Below, one piece after another: positions 44,457 to 52,742 of a stretch of 64,000 nt of DNA. Both the position numbers and the translations under genes were made by a program. Under the pieces are notes generated by a model. The model made no database searches, was not told the origin of the DNA, and saw nothing but the letters and a program-made list of their open reading frames with translations. Location: positions 248,001-312,000 of the forward strand of contig NZ_KB911461.1 of the NCBI RefSeq assembly GCF_000383475.1, read 5' to 3'. Source of the DNA: Microbacterium sp. 11MF. Lineage in GTDB: Bacteria; Actinomycetota; Actinomycetes; Actinomycetales; Microbacteriaceae. Every line of letters begins with the position of its first letter. The stretch's first letter is position 1.

Positions 44457-45518
44457 GTGAGTGAACCCGCGGCATCCCCTCTGCTCGTCCGTGCGGAGGG
44501 CAGTGTCGGGCGCATCACCCTCGACCGGCCCGAAGCGATCAACGCCGTCGACCACGGCATGATCCGCGGCATCGCCGACGCGCTCGACCGCTGGGAGCAC
44601 CATCCCGACATCCGCCTCGTCCTGCTCGACGGCGCGGGTGACCGCGGCTTTTGCGCCGGCGGCGATGTCCGGACCCTCCGCGAGCAGATCCTGGCGGGAG
44701 ATGCCGAGGCCGCGATGGGCTTCTTCCGAGACGAGTACGCGCTCAATGCGCGCATCGCCGCTTACCCGAAGCAGATCGTGGTCTTCGCCGACGGCGTCAC
44801 GATGGGCGGGGGGATCGGCTTGGCCGGTCACGCCTCGGTGCGCATCGTGACCGAGCGTTCGCGCCTGGCGATGCCCGAGACGCGCATCGGTTTCACCCCC
44901 GATGTCGGCGGCTCGTGGCTGCTCGCGCACGCTCCCGGCCGCATCGGCGAGTACCTCGCGCTGACGGGCAGGACGATGGATGCCGCCGACGCGATCTACG
45001 CCGGATTCGCCGACCACCTCGTGCCCGCCGATCGGCTGGACGACGTCCGCCACGCGCTCGTCACGCGCGCCGACCCCGACACCCCGACCGAGATCACGAT
45101 GCTGTTCGATGAGACGCCCGAACCGTCGCGCCTGGCGTCGGCGCGCGGCTGGATCGACGACGCCTTCGCGGCTGAGACGGTCGCCGACGTCATCGTGCGC
45201 CTGCGGGCGCGGCCCGAAGCGGATGCCCGCGCCACCGCGGACGAGCTCGAGACCCAGGCGCCGACGGCACTCATCGTGACCCTGGCCGCCGTGCGGTCCG
45301 CCCGAGGGGTGCCCGGGCTGCGGGCGGCGCTCGCGCAGGAGTACGCCCTGGTCGAGTGGTTCGGGCGGACGCAGCCCGACCTCGTCGAGGGCATCCGCGC
45401 GCAGCTCGTCGACAAGGATCGCTCGCCCCGGTGGCGGCCGGCGACCCTGGCCGAGGTCCCTGCGGGCACGGCGGCGCAGGCGCTGTCGTCCGCCCCCACC
45501 GTCCCCCTCTGGAGCTGA
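44457..45518 (+). CDS. 3-hydroxyisobutyryl-CoA hydrolase-like enoyl-CoA hydratase family protein
   Basis: 353 aa crotonase-fold enzyme. Its length and the motifs GFCAGGDVRTL, MGGGIGLAGHA and PETRIGFTPDVGGS mark the HIBCH subgroup rather than ordinary enoyl-CoA hydratases (about 260 aa). The reaction is release of 3-hydroxyisobutyrate from its CoA ester in valine breakdown. The C-terminal WFGRTQPDLVEGIRAQLVDKD segment is typical. It is followed after one base by the J-domain gene. Confidence 0.9.
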   Translation: MSEPAASPLLVRAEGSVGRITLDRPEAINAVDHGMIRGIADALDRWEHHPDIRLVLLDGAGDRGFCAGGDVRTLREQILAGDAEAAMGFFRDEYALNARIAAYPKQIVVFADGVTMGGGIGLAGHASVRIVTERSRLAMPETRIGFTPDVGGSWLLAHAPGRIGEYLALTGRTMDAADAIYAGFADHLVPADRLDDVRHALVTRADPDTPTEITMLFDETPEPSRLASARGWIDDAFAAETVADVIVRLRARPEADARATADELETQAPTALIVTLAAVRSARGVPGLRAALAQEYALVEWFGRTQPDLVEGIRAQLVDKDRSPRWRPATLAEVPAGTAAQALSSAPTVPLWS

Positions 45519-45519
45519 C

Positions 45520-46452
45520 GTGTTCGACAGTCCTCTCTCCGCCTCGGCCTACGAGGTGCTCGGCGTCGCGGTCGATGCGACCGACGACGATCTCCGCAAG
45601 GCCTATCGCCTGCGTCTGAGGCAGACCCACCCCGACACCGGCGGCGACGCCGCTCAGTTCGTCCAGGTGCAGCGTGCGTGGGAACTCGTCGGCACCGCCG
45701 AGGCGCGCGCCTCGTACGACCGGGGGCAGGGGTTCGGAGACACCGTGTCGTACGCGCCCGACGCGTCCGCTCCGATGTGGCGTCCGGCCGCGCGCCAGAC
45801 CGACACCCGGCCGCGCGCCCGGTCGTTCGGACAGCCCGGCGGCTGGCGCCGCGAACGCTACCTCGACCTGATCCGCGAGTGGGCCGGCCGCGGCGTCGAC
45901 CTGCCCGATCCGTACGACCCGGCCCTGGTGCGGAGCGCCCCTCACGAGGTGCGGCGGCTCTTGGCGGACGCGCTCGCCGAGGAGGCTACGGCGCGCATCG
46001 TCGCCGAGCTCGGGATGGGGTACACGGTCTGGCACGACGTCGCCGCCGACCGCCGCGATCCCGACGTGAAGCTCGATCACATCGTGCTGGGCCCGAGCGG
46101 CCTGTACGCCGTTCTCTCGGAGGACTTCGGAGCGCCCGTCCGCACCCGCCGGGGCGAGATCGAGGGCGACGCGGTCGTGGGCTCGCCGGTCGCGCAGCTC
46201 GTGCTCGCGGCGCGCGGGCTCGGCCGCGCGGCGAAGGTGAAGTTCAGTGCGGCGCTCGTCGTCCTGCCCGACGACGACGTCGTCTCGGCGGTCGAGGAGC
46301 TCGGCAAGGTGAAGGGTCTCCCCGTGGCCGTCGTCGCCCGCAGCGCCCTCGCGACGGTGCTCCGCCGTGGCGTCAGCGGAGCGCGCGAGATCGGCGGCAA
46401 CGAGCTGTTCGACGTGCGGACCCGACTGCAGCAGACGGTCCGGTTCGCCTGA
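45520..46452 (+). CDS. J-domain protein with nuclease-related-like C-terminus
   Basis: 310 aa protein. Residues 9-50 are a J domain with the essential HPD at 37-39, so it should stimulate a DnaK/Hsp70. No Gly/Phe or zinc-finger region of true DnaJ follows. The C-terminal part (about 165-305) contains KLDHIVLGPSGLYAVLSEDFG and later LVVLPDDD, resembling NERD-type domains in which a restriction-nuclease fold is recognised. The GTG start lies one base after the upstream stop. A targeted co-chaperone role is inferred. Confidence 0.8.
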   Translation: MFDSPLSASAYEVLGVAVDATDDDLRKAYRLRLRQTHPDTGGDAAQFVQVQRAWELVGTAEARASYDRGQGFGDTVSYAPDASAPMWRPAARQTDTRPRARSFGQPGGWRRERYLDLIREWAGRGVDLPDPYDPALVRSAPHEVRRLLADALAEEATARIVAELGMGYTVWHDVAADRRDPDVKLDHIVLGPSGLYAVLSEDFGAPVRTRRGEIEGDAVVGSPVAQLVLAARGLGRAAKVKFSAALVVLPDDDVVSAVEELGKVKGLPVAVVARSALATVLRRGVSGAREIGGNELFDVRTRLQQTVRFA

Positions 46453-46455
46453 GCG

Positions 46456-47850
46456 TCAGCCGCCGATGCCCGTGAGTTCGAGCGGGTGCGTCAGCCGCCA
46501 CCAGGCGTCGGGGCCGGGCAGGGCTTTCTCGACCCTGAGCGGCACCTCGACCTCGGCTGCCGGACCCGTCAGCGTGAGGTCTCCGGCGTCCGCGCCTGCC
46601 GTCGCATCGCCCTCGACGTCGAAGGATGCCGCGCTCTTCGCGGTCGCGCCGTTCCACAGCAGCAGCGACGCATCCTTCTCCGTGACGATGCGGCTCTTCG
46701 CGCCCCACGCCGTCCTGGCCTCACCGACGACGGTCCCCGCCGGAAGGACCGTCGGAGCAGCGGCCTCGTCGGCGAGGTCGCCGAGCAGGCGCTCGGCCTC
46801 GCCGGCACGCGCATCGTTCGTGAGCTGCCCGGCGACCGAGGCGAAAATGGTCGTGGGGATGCCGCCGACGTCGATCTTCTGCGCGGCGACGAGGTTGTAG
46901 TACCCCGCGTAGCTACCGGTCTTCAGCCCCACGACGCCGTCCGTGCCGAGGAGGGCGTTGGTGTTCTCGAACGTCCCCGCGCCGGGGAGCTCCGCGGTCT
47001 TGGTCCCGACGATCTCGGCGATCACCGGGTTCTCGAGGGCCTTCTCGGCCAGCGCGATCATCGCCGCCGGGGTCGCCACGTTGCCGCGGTCGTAGCCGGA
47101 GGCATCCGTCACCGTGATGCCGTCGAGGCCGTTCTTCTCGAGCCACGCATCGGCAGCCGTCGCGTAGTCGGCGACGGAGCCGAACGCGTCGGTCGCGAGA
47201 CGGTTCGCGTAGTTGCTGGCCGACGCCATCAGCATGCCCTGGAGCATCTGGTACTCGGAGAGGGAGCCGTCGTCGGGCACGTTCAGGGCCGACTGGTTCT
47301 GCGCGACGTAGCGCCAGTACTCCTGCCGGTCCGCGAAACCGAAGTCGTAGGCGGGCCCCTGCTCGCCGGACGCGAGCGGCTTCTGATCGAGGATGACGAG
47401 GGCGGTGACGAGCTTCGTGGTGCTCGCCATCTGTGCGGGATCGTTCGACGAGACCGCCGCGGGGAAGCCGTCGATGCCGACCGCGGCCTCGCCGGCGGCG
47501 GGCCACGAGATGGCGCTCGGAGCACCGGCCAGCGGCGCCGTTTCGGTCGCCGTCGCCGTCGCTGTGGTGGACGAGAGCGGCCAGAGCAGCATGGCCGTCG
47601 TGTAGGTCGTCGCAAGGGCGACGATCGCGAGCGCGGGAATCCCGATCACGCGTCCGCGGATCCGCCGCCGACGTCGCATCGGCGGCAGCAGGTCGTACGC
47701 CGCCCCGCCCGTCGCCGGGGCGACGCGGGTCGTCGGATGCCCGTCGTCGTCGACCCAGGCGAGAGCGAGCCTCGTCGCCGGCGCGGGGTCGTCGGAGGGT
47801 CGGGTGCGCCGGGGCCGGCGCGTGCGGGTAGCGGCGTCGTCCACGGTCAC
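46456..47850 (-). CDS. D-alanyl-D-alanine carboxypeptidase (peptidase S11)
   Basis: 464 aa penicillin-binding-type carboxypeptidase trimming peptidoglycan pentapeptides outside the cell. A basic cytoplasmic tail (about 1-65) precedes one membrane anchor (about 68-90). Active-site motifs are STTK (in ASTTKLVTA), SASNYAN as SxN, and LKTGSY as KTG. The long N-terminal cytoplasmic tail is unusual for PBP5-type enzymes, which have cleaved signals. GTG 47850 is the start. It is divergent from the thiamine transporter. Confidence 0.93.
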   Translation of the reverse strand: MTVDDAATRTRRPRRTRPSDDPAPATRLALAWVDDDGHPTTRVAPATGGAAYDLLPPMRRRRRIRGRVIGIPALAIVALATTYTTAMLLWPLSSTTATATATETAPLAGAPSAISWPAAGEAAVGIDGFPAAVSSNDPAQMASTTKLVTALVILDQKPLASGEQGPAYDFGFADRQEYWRYVAQNQSALNVPDDGSLSEYQMLQGMLMASASNYANRLATDAFGSVADYATAADAWLEKNGLDGITVTDASGYDRGNVATPAAMIALAEKALENPVIAEIVGTKTAELPGAGTFENTNALLGTDGVVGLKTGSYAGYYNLVAAQKIDVGGIPTTIFASVAGQLTNDARAGEAERLLGDLADEAAAPTVLPAGTVVGEARTAWGAKSRIVTEKDASLLLWNGATAKSAASFDVEGDATAGADAGDLTLTGPAAEVEVPLRVEKALPGPDAWWRLTHPLELTGIGG

Positions 47851-47881
47851 GGGACCACGGTATCGCGCCCGGGGCTGCGGC

Positions 47882-47887
47882 TATACT
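47882..47887 (+). promoter_or_regulatory. -10 box of the thiamine transporter operon
   Basis: TATACT, a good -10, lies just before the TPP element, placing the transcript start near 47894. No -35 consensus is seen. Confidence 0.6.
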
Positions 47888-47895
47888 CGACCCAC

Positions 47896-47984
47896 AACCA
47901 CGGGAGTCCGGTGAGCCGGGCTGAGAGGAAGCGACCCACGCTTCGACCGTCGAACCTGATCCGGATCATGCCGGCGCAGGGAGG
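47896..47984 (+). promoter_or_regulatory. TPP riboswitch (THI element)
   Basis: Conserved TPP aptamer words occur in order: GGGAGTCC, GGGCTGAGAGG (47929-47938 region, containing CTGAGA), then ACCTGATCCGGATCATGCC and GGCGCAGGGAGG. The last segment merges with GGAGGAG, the ribosome site of the YkoE gene 10 nt before its ATG. The placement suggests control of translation initiation by thiamine pyrophosphate, lowering transporter synthesis when thiamine is plentiful. Confidence 0.93.
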
Positions 47985-47993
47985 AGAACACAC

Positions 47994-48632
47994 ATGCATG
48001 CTGTCGCGTCCGAAACCGACACGCTCACCGCTTCGTCACCGAACCGCTCCCGCTGGCGCGTCGTCGACATCGTCGTCGCCGCCGTCCTCGGCGTCGCCGT
48101 CGGACTCCTGTTCTGGTTCTGGAACGGGGTCGGCTACGGCTGGTTCGAGGTGATGGATGCCGCGACCCCCGGCCTCGGCGGCTTCGCCGTCGGCATCTGG
48201 CTGATCGGCGGTGTCATCGGCGGTCTCGTCATCCGCAAGCCCGGTGCCGCGCTGCTGGTCGAGGTCGTCGCCGCCGTGGTGTCGATGATCATCGGCAACG
48301 TCTGGGGCGCCTCGACCCTGCTGTCGGGTCTCGTGCAGGGTCTCGGCGCGGAGCTCATCTTCGCCGTGTTCCTCTACCGCCGCTTCGGAATCGGGGTGGC
48401 CGCACTCGCGGGCGTCGGCGCGGGCGTCGCGGCCTGGATCTTCGAGTTCTTCTTCGGCTCGTCGCCCAACATCGCCAAGACGCTCGAGTTCAACCTCATC
48501 TACCTCGGCACGATCATCGTCTCGGGCATCGCGCTCGCCGGTGTCGTGGGGTGGCTGCTCGTCCGCGCCCTCGCCAAGACCGGCGCACTCAGCCGGTTCG
48601 CGGCCGGTCGAGAACAGGCGGACGAGGTCTGA
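47994..48632 (+). CDS. ykoE: ECF transporter S component for thiamine or HMP (YkoE family)
   Basis: 212 aa membrane substrate-binding subunit with about five to six helices (from 25-45, 60-78, 83-105, 108-127, 130-150 and 165-190). The segment FWFWNGVGYGWFEVM and FEFFFGSSPN are rich in aromatics, as in YkoE. The upstream TPP element identifies the substrate as thiamine or its hydroxymethylpyrimidine part. It starts the three-gene ykoEDC operon. Confidence 0.92.
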   Translation: MHAVASETDTLTASSPNRSRWRVVDIVVAAVLGVAVGLLFWFWNGVGYGWFEVMDAATPGLGGFAVGIWLIGGVIGGLVIRKPGAALLVEVVAAVVSMIIGNVWGASTLLSGLVQGLGAELIFAVFLYRRFGIGVAALAGVGAGVAAWIFEFFFGSSPNIAKTLEFNLIYLGTIIVSGIALAGVVGWLLVRALAKTGALSRFAAGREQADEV

Positions 48633-50092
48633 CCGGCGGGTCCCGGCCCGCGGGACTGCGCGCCCGCGGGTGGGGTTGGCGCTACGCCGGCCGGCGCCTC
48701 CCCGCCGTGCGCGAGGTCGATCTCGACATCGCGCCCGGGGAGCGCGTGCTGCTCCTCGGTGCGTCGGGTGCAGGCAAGTCGACGCTCCTCGCCGGGATGG
48801 CCGGTCTGCTCGGCGGCGACGAGGACGGAACGACGTCGGGGCGGATGACCGTCGACGGTGCCGACCCGACCACCCAGCGCGGCCGGGTCGGGCTCGTGTT
48901 GCAGGACCCCGACGCCGGTGTTGTCCTGTCCCGTGTCGGCGACGACGTCGCCTTCGGGTGCGAGAACCTCGGCGTCCCGCCCGAGCGCATCCCCGAGCGG
49001 GTGCGCGCGTCGCTCGACGCCGTCGGTCTCGACGTGCCCCTGGACCGCGAGACGGCGAAGCTCTCGGGCGGACAGAAGCAGCGCCTCGCGATCGCGGGCG
49101 TGCTGGCGATGGATCCCGGCCTGCTCCTGCTCGACGAGCCGACCGCCAACCTCGACCCCGTGGGGGTGCGAGAGGTCCGGGCCGCGGTGGGGCGGGCGGT
49201 GGATGCCACCGGCGCCACGCTCGTCGTCATCGAGCACCGCACGGACGTCTGGGTCGACCTGATGACGCGCGTCGTCGTGCTCGACGCGGACGGGGGTCTC
49301 CTCGCCGACGGCACGCCCGCCGAGGTGTTCACGCGTCACGCCGACGCGCTCCTCGCCGCGGGGGTCTGGCTGCCGGGGCATCCCGTCGACCTCCCCGCGC
49401 TGCCGTCGGCCGCGGCGGGCGGTCCGGTCGCCCTCCGCGCTCGCGGGCTCGCTGTCTCGCGCGACGGGCGGACCCCGGTGCGCGAGGGACTCGACATCGA
49501 CGTGTCGGCAGGCGCGGCATCCGTCGTCACCGGTCCGAACGGCGTCGGCAAGTCGACCCTCGCCCTCACCCTCGCGGGGCTCCTGCCCGAGTTCGCCGGC
49601 ACGGTCGAGGCCGTCGTCGTCCCGTCGGGACGGAAGGGCCCGCGGCCGTCGCGGTGGACCTCGCGCGAGCTGCTCACCCGCATCGGCACCGTCTTCCAGG
49701 ACCCCGAGCACCAGTTCCTCGCATCGACCGTCCGCGCCGAGCTCGAGGTCGGTCCGCGCGCGCTGAAGCTGCCCGCCGCTGAGATCGATGCGGTCGTCGA
49801 CGGCCTGCTCGACAGGCTCGGGCTCGCCGCGCTCGCGAGGGCGAATCCGTTCACCCTGTCGGGCGGGCAGAAGCGGCGGCTGTCGGTCGCCACGGTTCTC
49901 GCCACGTCCCCCGAGGTCATCGTCCTCGACGAGCCGACGTTCGGGCAGGACCGCCGCGGGTGGGCGGGCATCGTCGCGCTCCTGCAGGAGCAGATCGCCG
50001 GCGGCCGGGCGGTCGTCGCGGTCACCCACGACGAGGACGTCGTCCGGCTGCTGGGCGGACAGCGCATCGACCTCGGGGTGGTGGCGTCATGA
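48551..50092 (+). CDS. ykoD: Double-ATPase subunit of the thiamine ECF transporter
   Basis: ABC ATPase with two fused nucleotide-binding domains. Domain 1 has Walker A GASGAGKST, signature LSGGQKQR and Walker B LLLLDEPTA. Domain 2 has GPNGVGKST, LSGGQKRR and VIVLDEPT. The coordinates give the first in-frame GTG, which overlaps ykoE by 82 nt and yields 513 aa. No ATG, GTG or TTG lies between it and the domain start. A CTG at 48629 would instead give the usual four-base overlap (CTGA) and 487 aa, so the start is unresolved. Ends in an ATGA overlap with ykoC. Confidence 0.9.
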   Translation: MAARPRPRQDRRTQPVRGRSRTGGRGLTGGSRPAGLRARGWGWRYAGRRLPAVREVDLDIAPGERVLLLGASGAGKSTLLAGMAGLLGGDEDGTTSGRMTVDGADPTTQRGRVGLVLQDPDAGVVLSRVGDDVAFGCENLGVPPERIPERVRASLDAVGLDVPLDRETAKLSGGQKQRLAIAGVLAMDPGLLLLDEPTANLDPVGVREVRAAVGRAVDATGATLVVIEHRTDVWVDLMTRVVVLDADGGLLADGTPAEVFTRHADALLAAGVWLPGHPVDLPALPSAAAGGPVALRARGLAVSRDGRTPVREGLDIDVSAGAASVVTGPNGVGKSTLALTLAGLLPEFAGTVEAVVVPSGRKGPRPSRWTSRELLTRIGTVFQDPEHQFLASTVRAELEVGPRALKLPAAEIDAVVDGLLDRLGLAALARANPFTLSGGQKRRLSVATVLATSPEVIVLDEPTFGQDRRGWAGIVALLQEQIAGGRAVVAVTHDEDVVRLLGGQRIDLGVVAS

Positions 50093-50883
50093 CGCTCGCG
50101 CGCTCCGGCATCGAGACGGCGAGGCGGGACGCCTGGCTCGACGGCGTGAACCCGGCCGTCCGCATCCTGATCGCCTTCGTCCTGTCGATCCCGCTGCTGA
50201 CGACGATCGACGCGGTCAGCGCAGCGGTCGCGGTCGTGCTCCTGACGCTCTGCATCCCCCTGACCGGCATCGGCGTCGGGACGGTCCTCCGCCGTATGGC
50301 GCCGATCCTCGTCCTCATGCCGGTCGCGGGGCTCAGCATGCTGCTCTACGCGGAACCGGGCGGTCGGGTCTACGCGTCGTTCTGGTACGCCACAATCAGC
50401 GACGACTCCATCGCCTTCGCGGTGGCCGTCGGCATCCGCGTCATCGCGTTGGCCCTGCCGACGATCCTGCTGTTCAGCCGCGTCGATCCGATCGAGCTCG
50501 CGGCCGCCCTCGCCCAGATCGTGCGGCTGCCGGCGCGGCTCGTGCTCGGCGTTCTGGCCGGCACGCGGACGCTCGGCCTGTTCGTCGACGATTGGCGCGC
50601 GATGCGGCTCGCGCGGCGGGCCCGCGGCGTGGGGGACAGGAACGCGGTGCGCCGGTTCTTCTCGATGGCGTTCGTGCTGCTCGTGTTCGCGGTGCGACGC
50701 GGGACGAGACTCGCGACGGCGATGGAGGCCCGCGGGTTCGGCTCGGCGATCGAGCGCACGTGGGCGCGCACGTCACGGCTCTCGTTGCGGGACGCTGTCG
50801 CCGTGGTCGGCGCCCTCGCGATCATGGCGGCGGCGATCGGCGTTGCGGTGGCCGTCGGCTCGTTCCGGTTCGTCTGGATGTGA
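50089..50883 (+). CDS. ykoC: ECF transporter transmembrane T component
   Basis: 264 aa CbiQ/EcfT-type membrane subunit that couples the ATPases to YkoE. About five hydrophobic segments are visible. The coupling-helix motifs AxRARG appear as RLARRARGVGDR and ATAMEARGFGSA. It overlaps the ATPase stop by four bases. The long frame from 49960 is a continuation into the ATPase gene and was rejected. Confidence 0.92.
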   Translation: MTLARSGIETARRDAWLDGVNPAVRILIAFVLSIPLLTTIDAVSAAVAVVLLTLCIPLTGIGVGTVLRRMAPILVLMPVAGLSMLLYAEPGGRVYASFWYATISDDSIAFAVAVGIRVIALALPTILLFSRVDPIELAAALAQIVRLPARLVLGVLAGTRTLGLFVDDWRAMRLARRARGVGDRNAVRRFFSMAFVLLVFAVRRGTRLATAMEARGFGSAIERTWARTSRLSLRDAVAVVGALAIMAAAIGVAVAVGSFRFVWM

Positions 50884-50914
50884 CGCGCCTGGCGCATCCG
50901 TCGCGCGGGCGCCC

Positions 50915-51418
50915 TCAGCACACGTACGCGAAGCAGATCGAGCGGGGCATCGTCTCGGCGTACGGCTCGTAGACCGGGATGCGGGTGAACCCGAGCGACT
51001 CGTAGAGGGCGACCGATTCGGGCTGCGGGATGCCGGTCTGCAGGATGACGCGCTCCGCGCCGCCCGTGCGGGCCCGGTCGAGGGCAGCATGCATGAGGGC
51101 GCGTGCGATGCCGCGACCCCGGGCCGCCGCGGTGACGACGAGTCGCTTGATCTCCCATTCGTCGCCGAGGCGGCGGAGGATGACGTGGCCCGTGGGGGTG
51201 CCGTCGGCATCCACCGCGATCAGCGTCGAGACGATGTCATCCGGGTGCATCGCGAGCGCGCGGGAGCGGGCGGCGCGGCGTTCGGCCGGCTCGTCGCCGT
51301 GGAACCCGTCGTAGCGGGCGCCGAGGTCGGCATCCAACTCGTCTCGGAGTGCCGTCGCACGCGGGTCGTCCCACGCGACCTCGAGGAGGCGGGGTCCGGT
51401 GCTCGTCCGTTCGCTCAC
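50915..51418 (-). CDS. GNAT-family N-acetyltransferase
   Basis: 167 aa acetyltransferase with the acetyl-CoA loop VVTAAARGRGIARALMHAAL (near 92-111) and the C-terminal LYESLGFTRIPVY. The substrate is unknown. GTG 51418 follows TAGGCT by 6 nt. It converges on the ykoC gene. Confidence 0.88.
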   Translation of the reverse strand: MSERTSTGPRLLEVAWDDPRATALRDELDADLGARYDGFHGDEPAERRAARSRALAMHPDDIVSTLIAVDADGTPTGHVILRRLGDEWEIKRLVVTAAARGRGIARALMHAALDRARTGGAERVILQTGIPQPESVALYESLGFTRIPVYEPYAETMPRSICFAYVC

Positions 51419-51424
51419 CGGACG

Positions 51425-51430
51425 AGCCTA
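51425..51430 (-). promoter_or_regulatory. -10 box of the GNAT gene at 51418
   Basis: TAGGCT on the minus strand, 6 nt before the GTG. Confidence 0.45.
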
Positions 51431-51526
51431 TGCGCCCGGCCGCGGGTCGGTCTTCGCTCGCGCCATGTGGCGGGTGTTCCGCGCCGCGCGTCGCCCTTCG
51501 GCGCGAGCGAACCACCCCCGGGCTGG

Positions 51527-51532
51527 TAGCGT
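51527..51532 (+). promoter_or_regulatory. -10 box of the small membrane gene at 51540
   Basis: TAGCGT ends 7 nt before the ATG at 51540. Confidence 0.5.
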
Positions 51533-51539
51533 CCGCGGT

Positions 51540-51881
51540 ATGACCGCCGGCACCGCAGCGTCGCGCCCCACCGGGGTGGCCGCGGTCCTCGCGGTCGCCG
51601 TCATCCAGGTGCTCGCGATCGTCGTCACCGCGGTGCTCTGGTTCTTCCACACCGTCTTCGCCGGCGGTGCCTGCGGGGCGTCGTGCGACGGGGCTGCAGC
51701 GGATGCCGCGGGCATGCTGTTCGTCGCGGCGGTGGTAGCGAGCATCCTCGTCACCGTGTCCGCGGCGGTCGTCGCCCGCCGGGCCGGCCGGGACCTCGCC
51801 TGGGTGTCGCTCGTCTCGACGGCCCTCGTCGTCGCCGGCTACCTCGCCGCGGTGGCGGTGTTCGACGCCGCCATACGGTGA
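51540..51881 (+). CDS. Small three-TM membrane protein
   Basis: 113 aa protein of unknown function. Hydrophobic segments lie near 13-37, 54-76 and 86-108. The extracytoplasmic loop has two cysteines (GGACGASCDGAA) that could form a disulfide. The ATG at 51540 follows TAGCGT by 7 nt, so an upstream in-frame ATG at 51399 was rejected. It ends four bases from the convergent kinase gene. Confidence 0.7.
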   Translation: MTAGTAASRPTGVAAVLAVAVIQVLAIVVTAVLWFFHTVFAGGACGASCDGAAADAAGMLFVAAVVASILVTVSAAVVARRAGRDLAWVSLVSTALVVAGYLAAVAVFDAAIR

Positions 51882-51885
51882 CGCC

Positions 51886-52611
51886 TCACGTCGCGTTCCA
51901 CAGGTCGCGGTAGTACGCGAGGCGTTCCTCGTCGGGGTCGACGCCGTACGCCTCGAGCAGCAGAGCGTCCCAGCCGGGGCCGTAGTTCCAGCCGGTGCTC
52001 ATCGCCGCAACGGCGATGTCGCCCCAGCGGTCACCGAGTCCGAGCTGCCCCAGGTCCACGTGACCGCTCCACCGGCCGTGGTCGCCGATCAGCGTGTTCG
52101 GCGCGCACGCGTCGCCGTGGCACACGACGAGCTGCTCGATCGGCGGCCCGTCCCGAAGGTCGGCCGGCACGACGACACCCCGTTCCGCCGCGTTCGCGAC
52201 CCGCGACGGCACGGTCCAATCGAAGGGGCAGGATGCCACGGGCAGGCTCTCGTGCAGCGCGCGAAGGCCCTCGCCGATTGCCCGGACCGCCGTCTCGGGA
52301 CGCGCCACCCAGTCGGGGTGCACCGCCGAGAGCCCGGCGATCGATCTGGTGACGAGCCACTCGGTCTCACCGTCGTCGCCCTGCTCGACGACGGTCGGTA
52401 CGCGGATGTACGGCGCAGCCCAGGCCAGCCGTTCGGCCTCGTCGGACATCGAGGTCTCGAGGTGGACCGGTCCGATCTTGATGTAACGCTCGTCGTCGGT
52501 GCGCAGCGTCATCCCGCCGAGCTTGTTGGTCCAGACCGGCGTCAGGGCCGCGCCGCGCGCGAGCCGGCGCGCGATCGGCGGCACCGGAGCGTCGTGCTGC
52601 GGGATCGACAT
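51886..52611 (-). CDS. APH(3')-like aminoglycoside phosphotransferase family protein
   Basis: 241 aa kinase. The catalytic loop VCHGDACAPNTL has Asp171-type base and Asn of the Brenner motif, and the metal-binding HVDLGQLGLGDRW replaces DFG; both closely resemble APH(3') enzymes (HGDACxPN and IDxGRxGxxDRxxD). An N-terminal lobe with YIKIGP carries the ATP-binding lysine. It is about 20 residues shorter than classical APH(3') proteins. Whether it confers kanamycin-type resistance cannot be judged from sequence. Confidence 0.82.
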   Translation of the reverse strand: MSIPQHDAPVPPIARRLARGAALTPVWTNKLGGMTLRTDDERYIKIGPVHLETSMSDEAERLAWAAPYIRVPTVVEQGDDGETEWLVTRSIAGLSAVHPDWVARPETAVRAIGEGLRALHESLPVASCPFDWTVPSRVANAAERGVVVPADLRDGPPIEQLVVCHGDACAPNTLIGDHGRWSGHVDLGQLGLGDRWGDIAVAAMSTGWNYGPGWDALLLEAYGVDPDEERLAYYRDLWNAT

Positions 52612-52742
52612 CCCCTCATCCTGCCGTTGCGGGGACGGGTTTGTCGTGCCCGCAGCGTGGGACGGCTAGCCTGGAGGCATCCCGTCGCCGTGGCACCCAG
52701 TCGCGCGTCGGGTGGAACCCGATACCGTTCGAAGGAGAGCGC

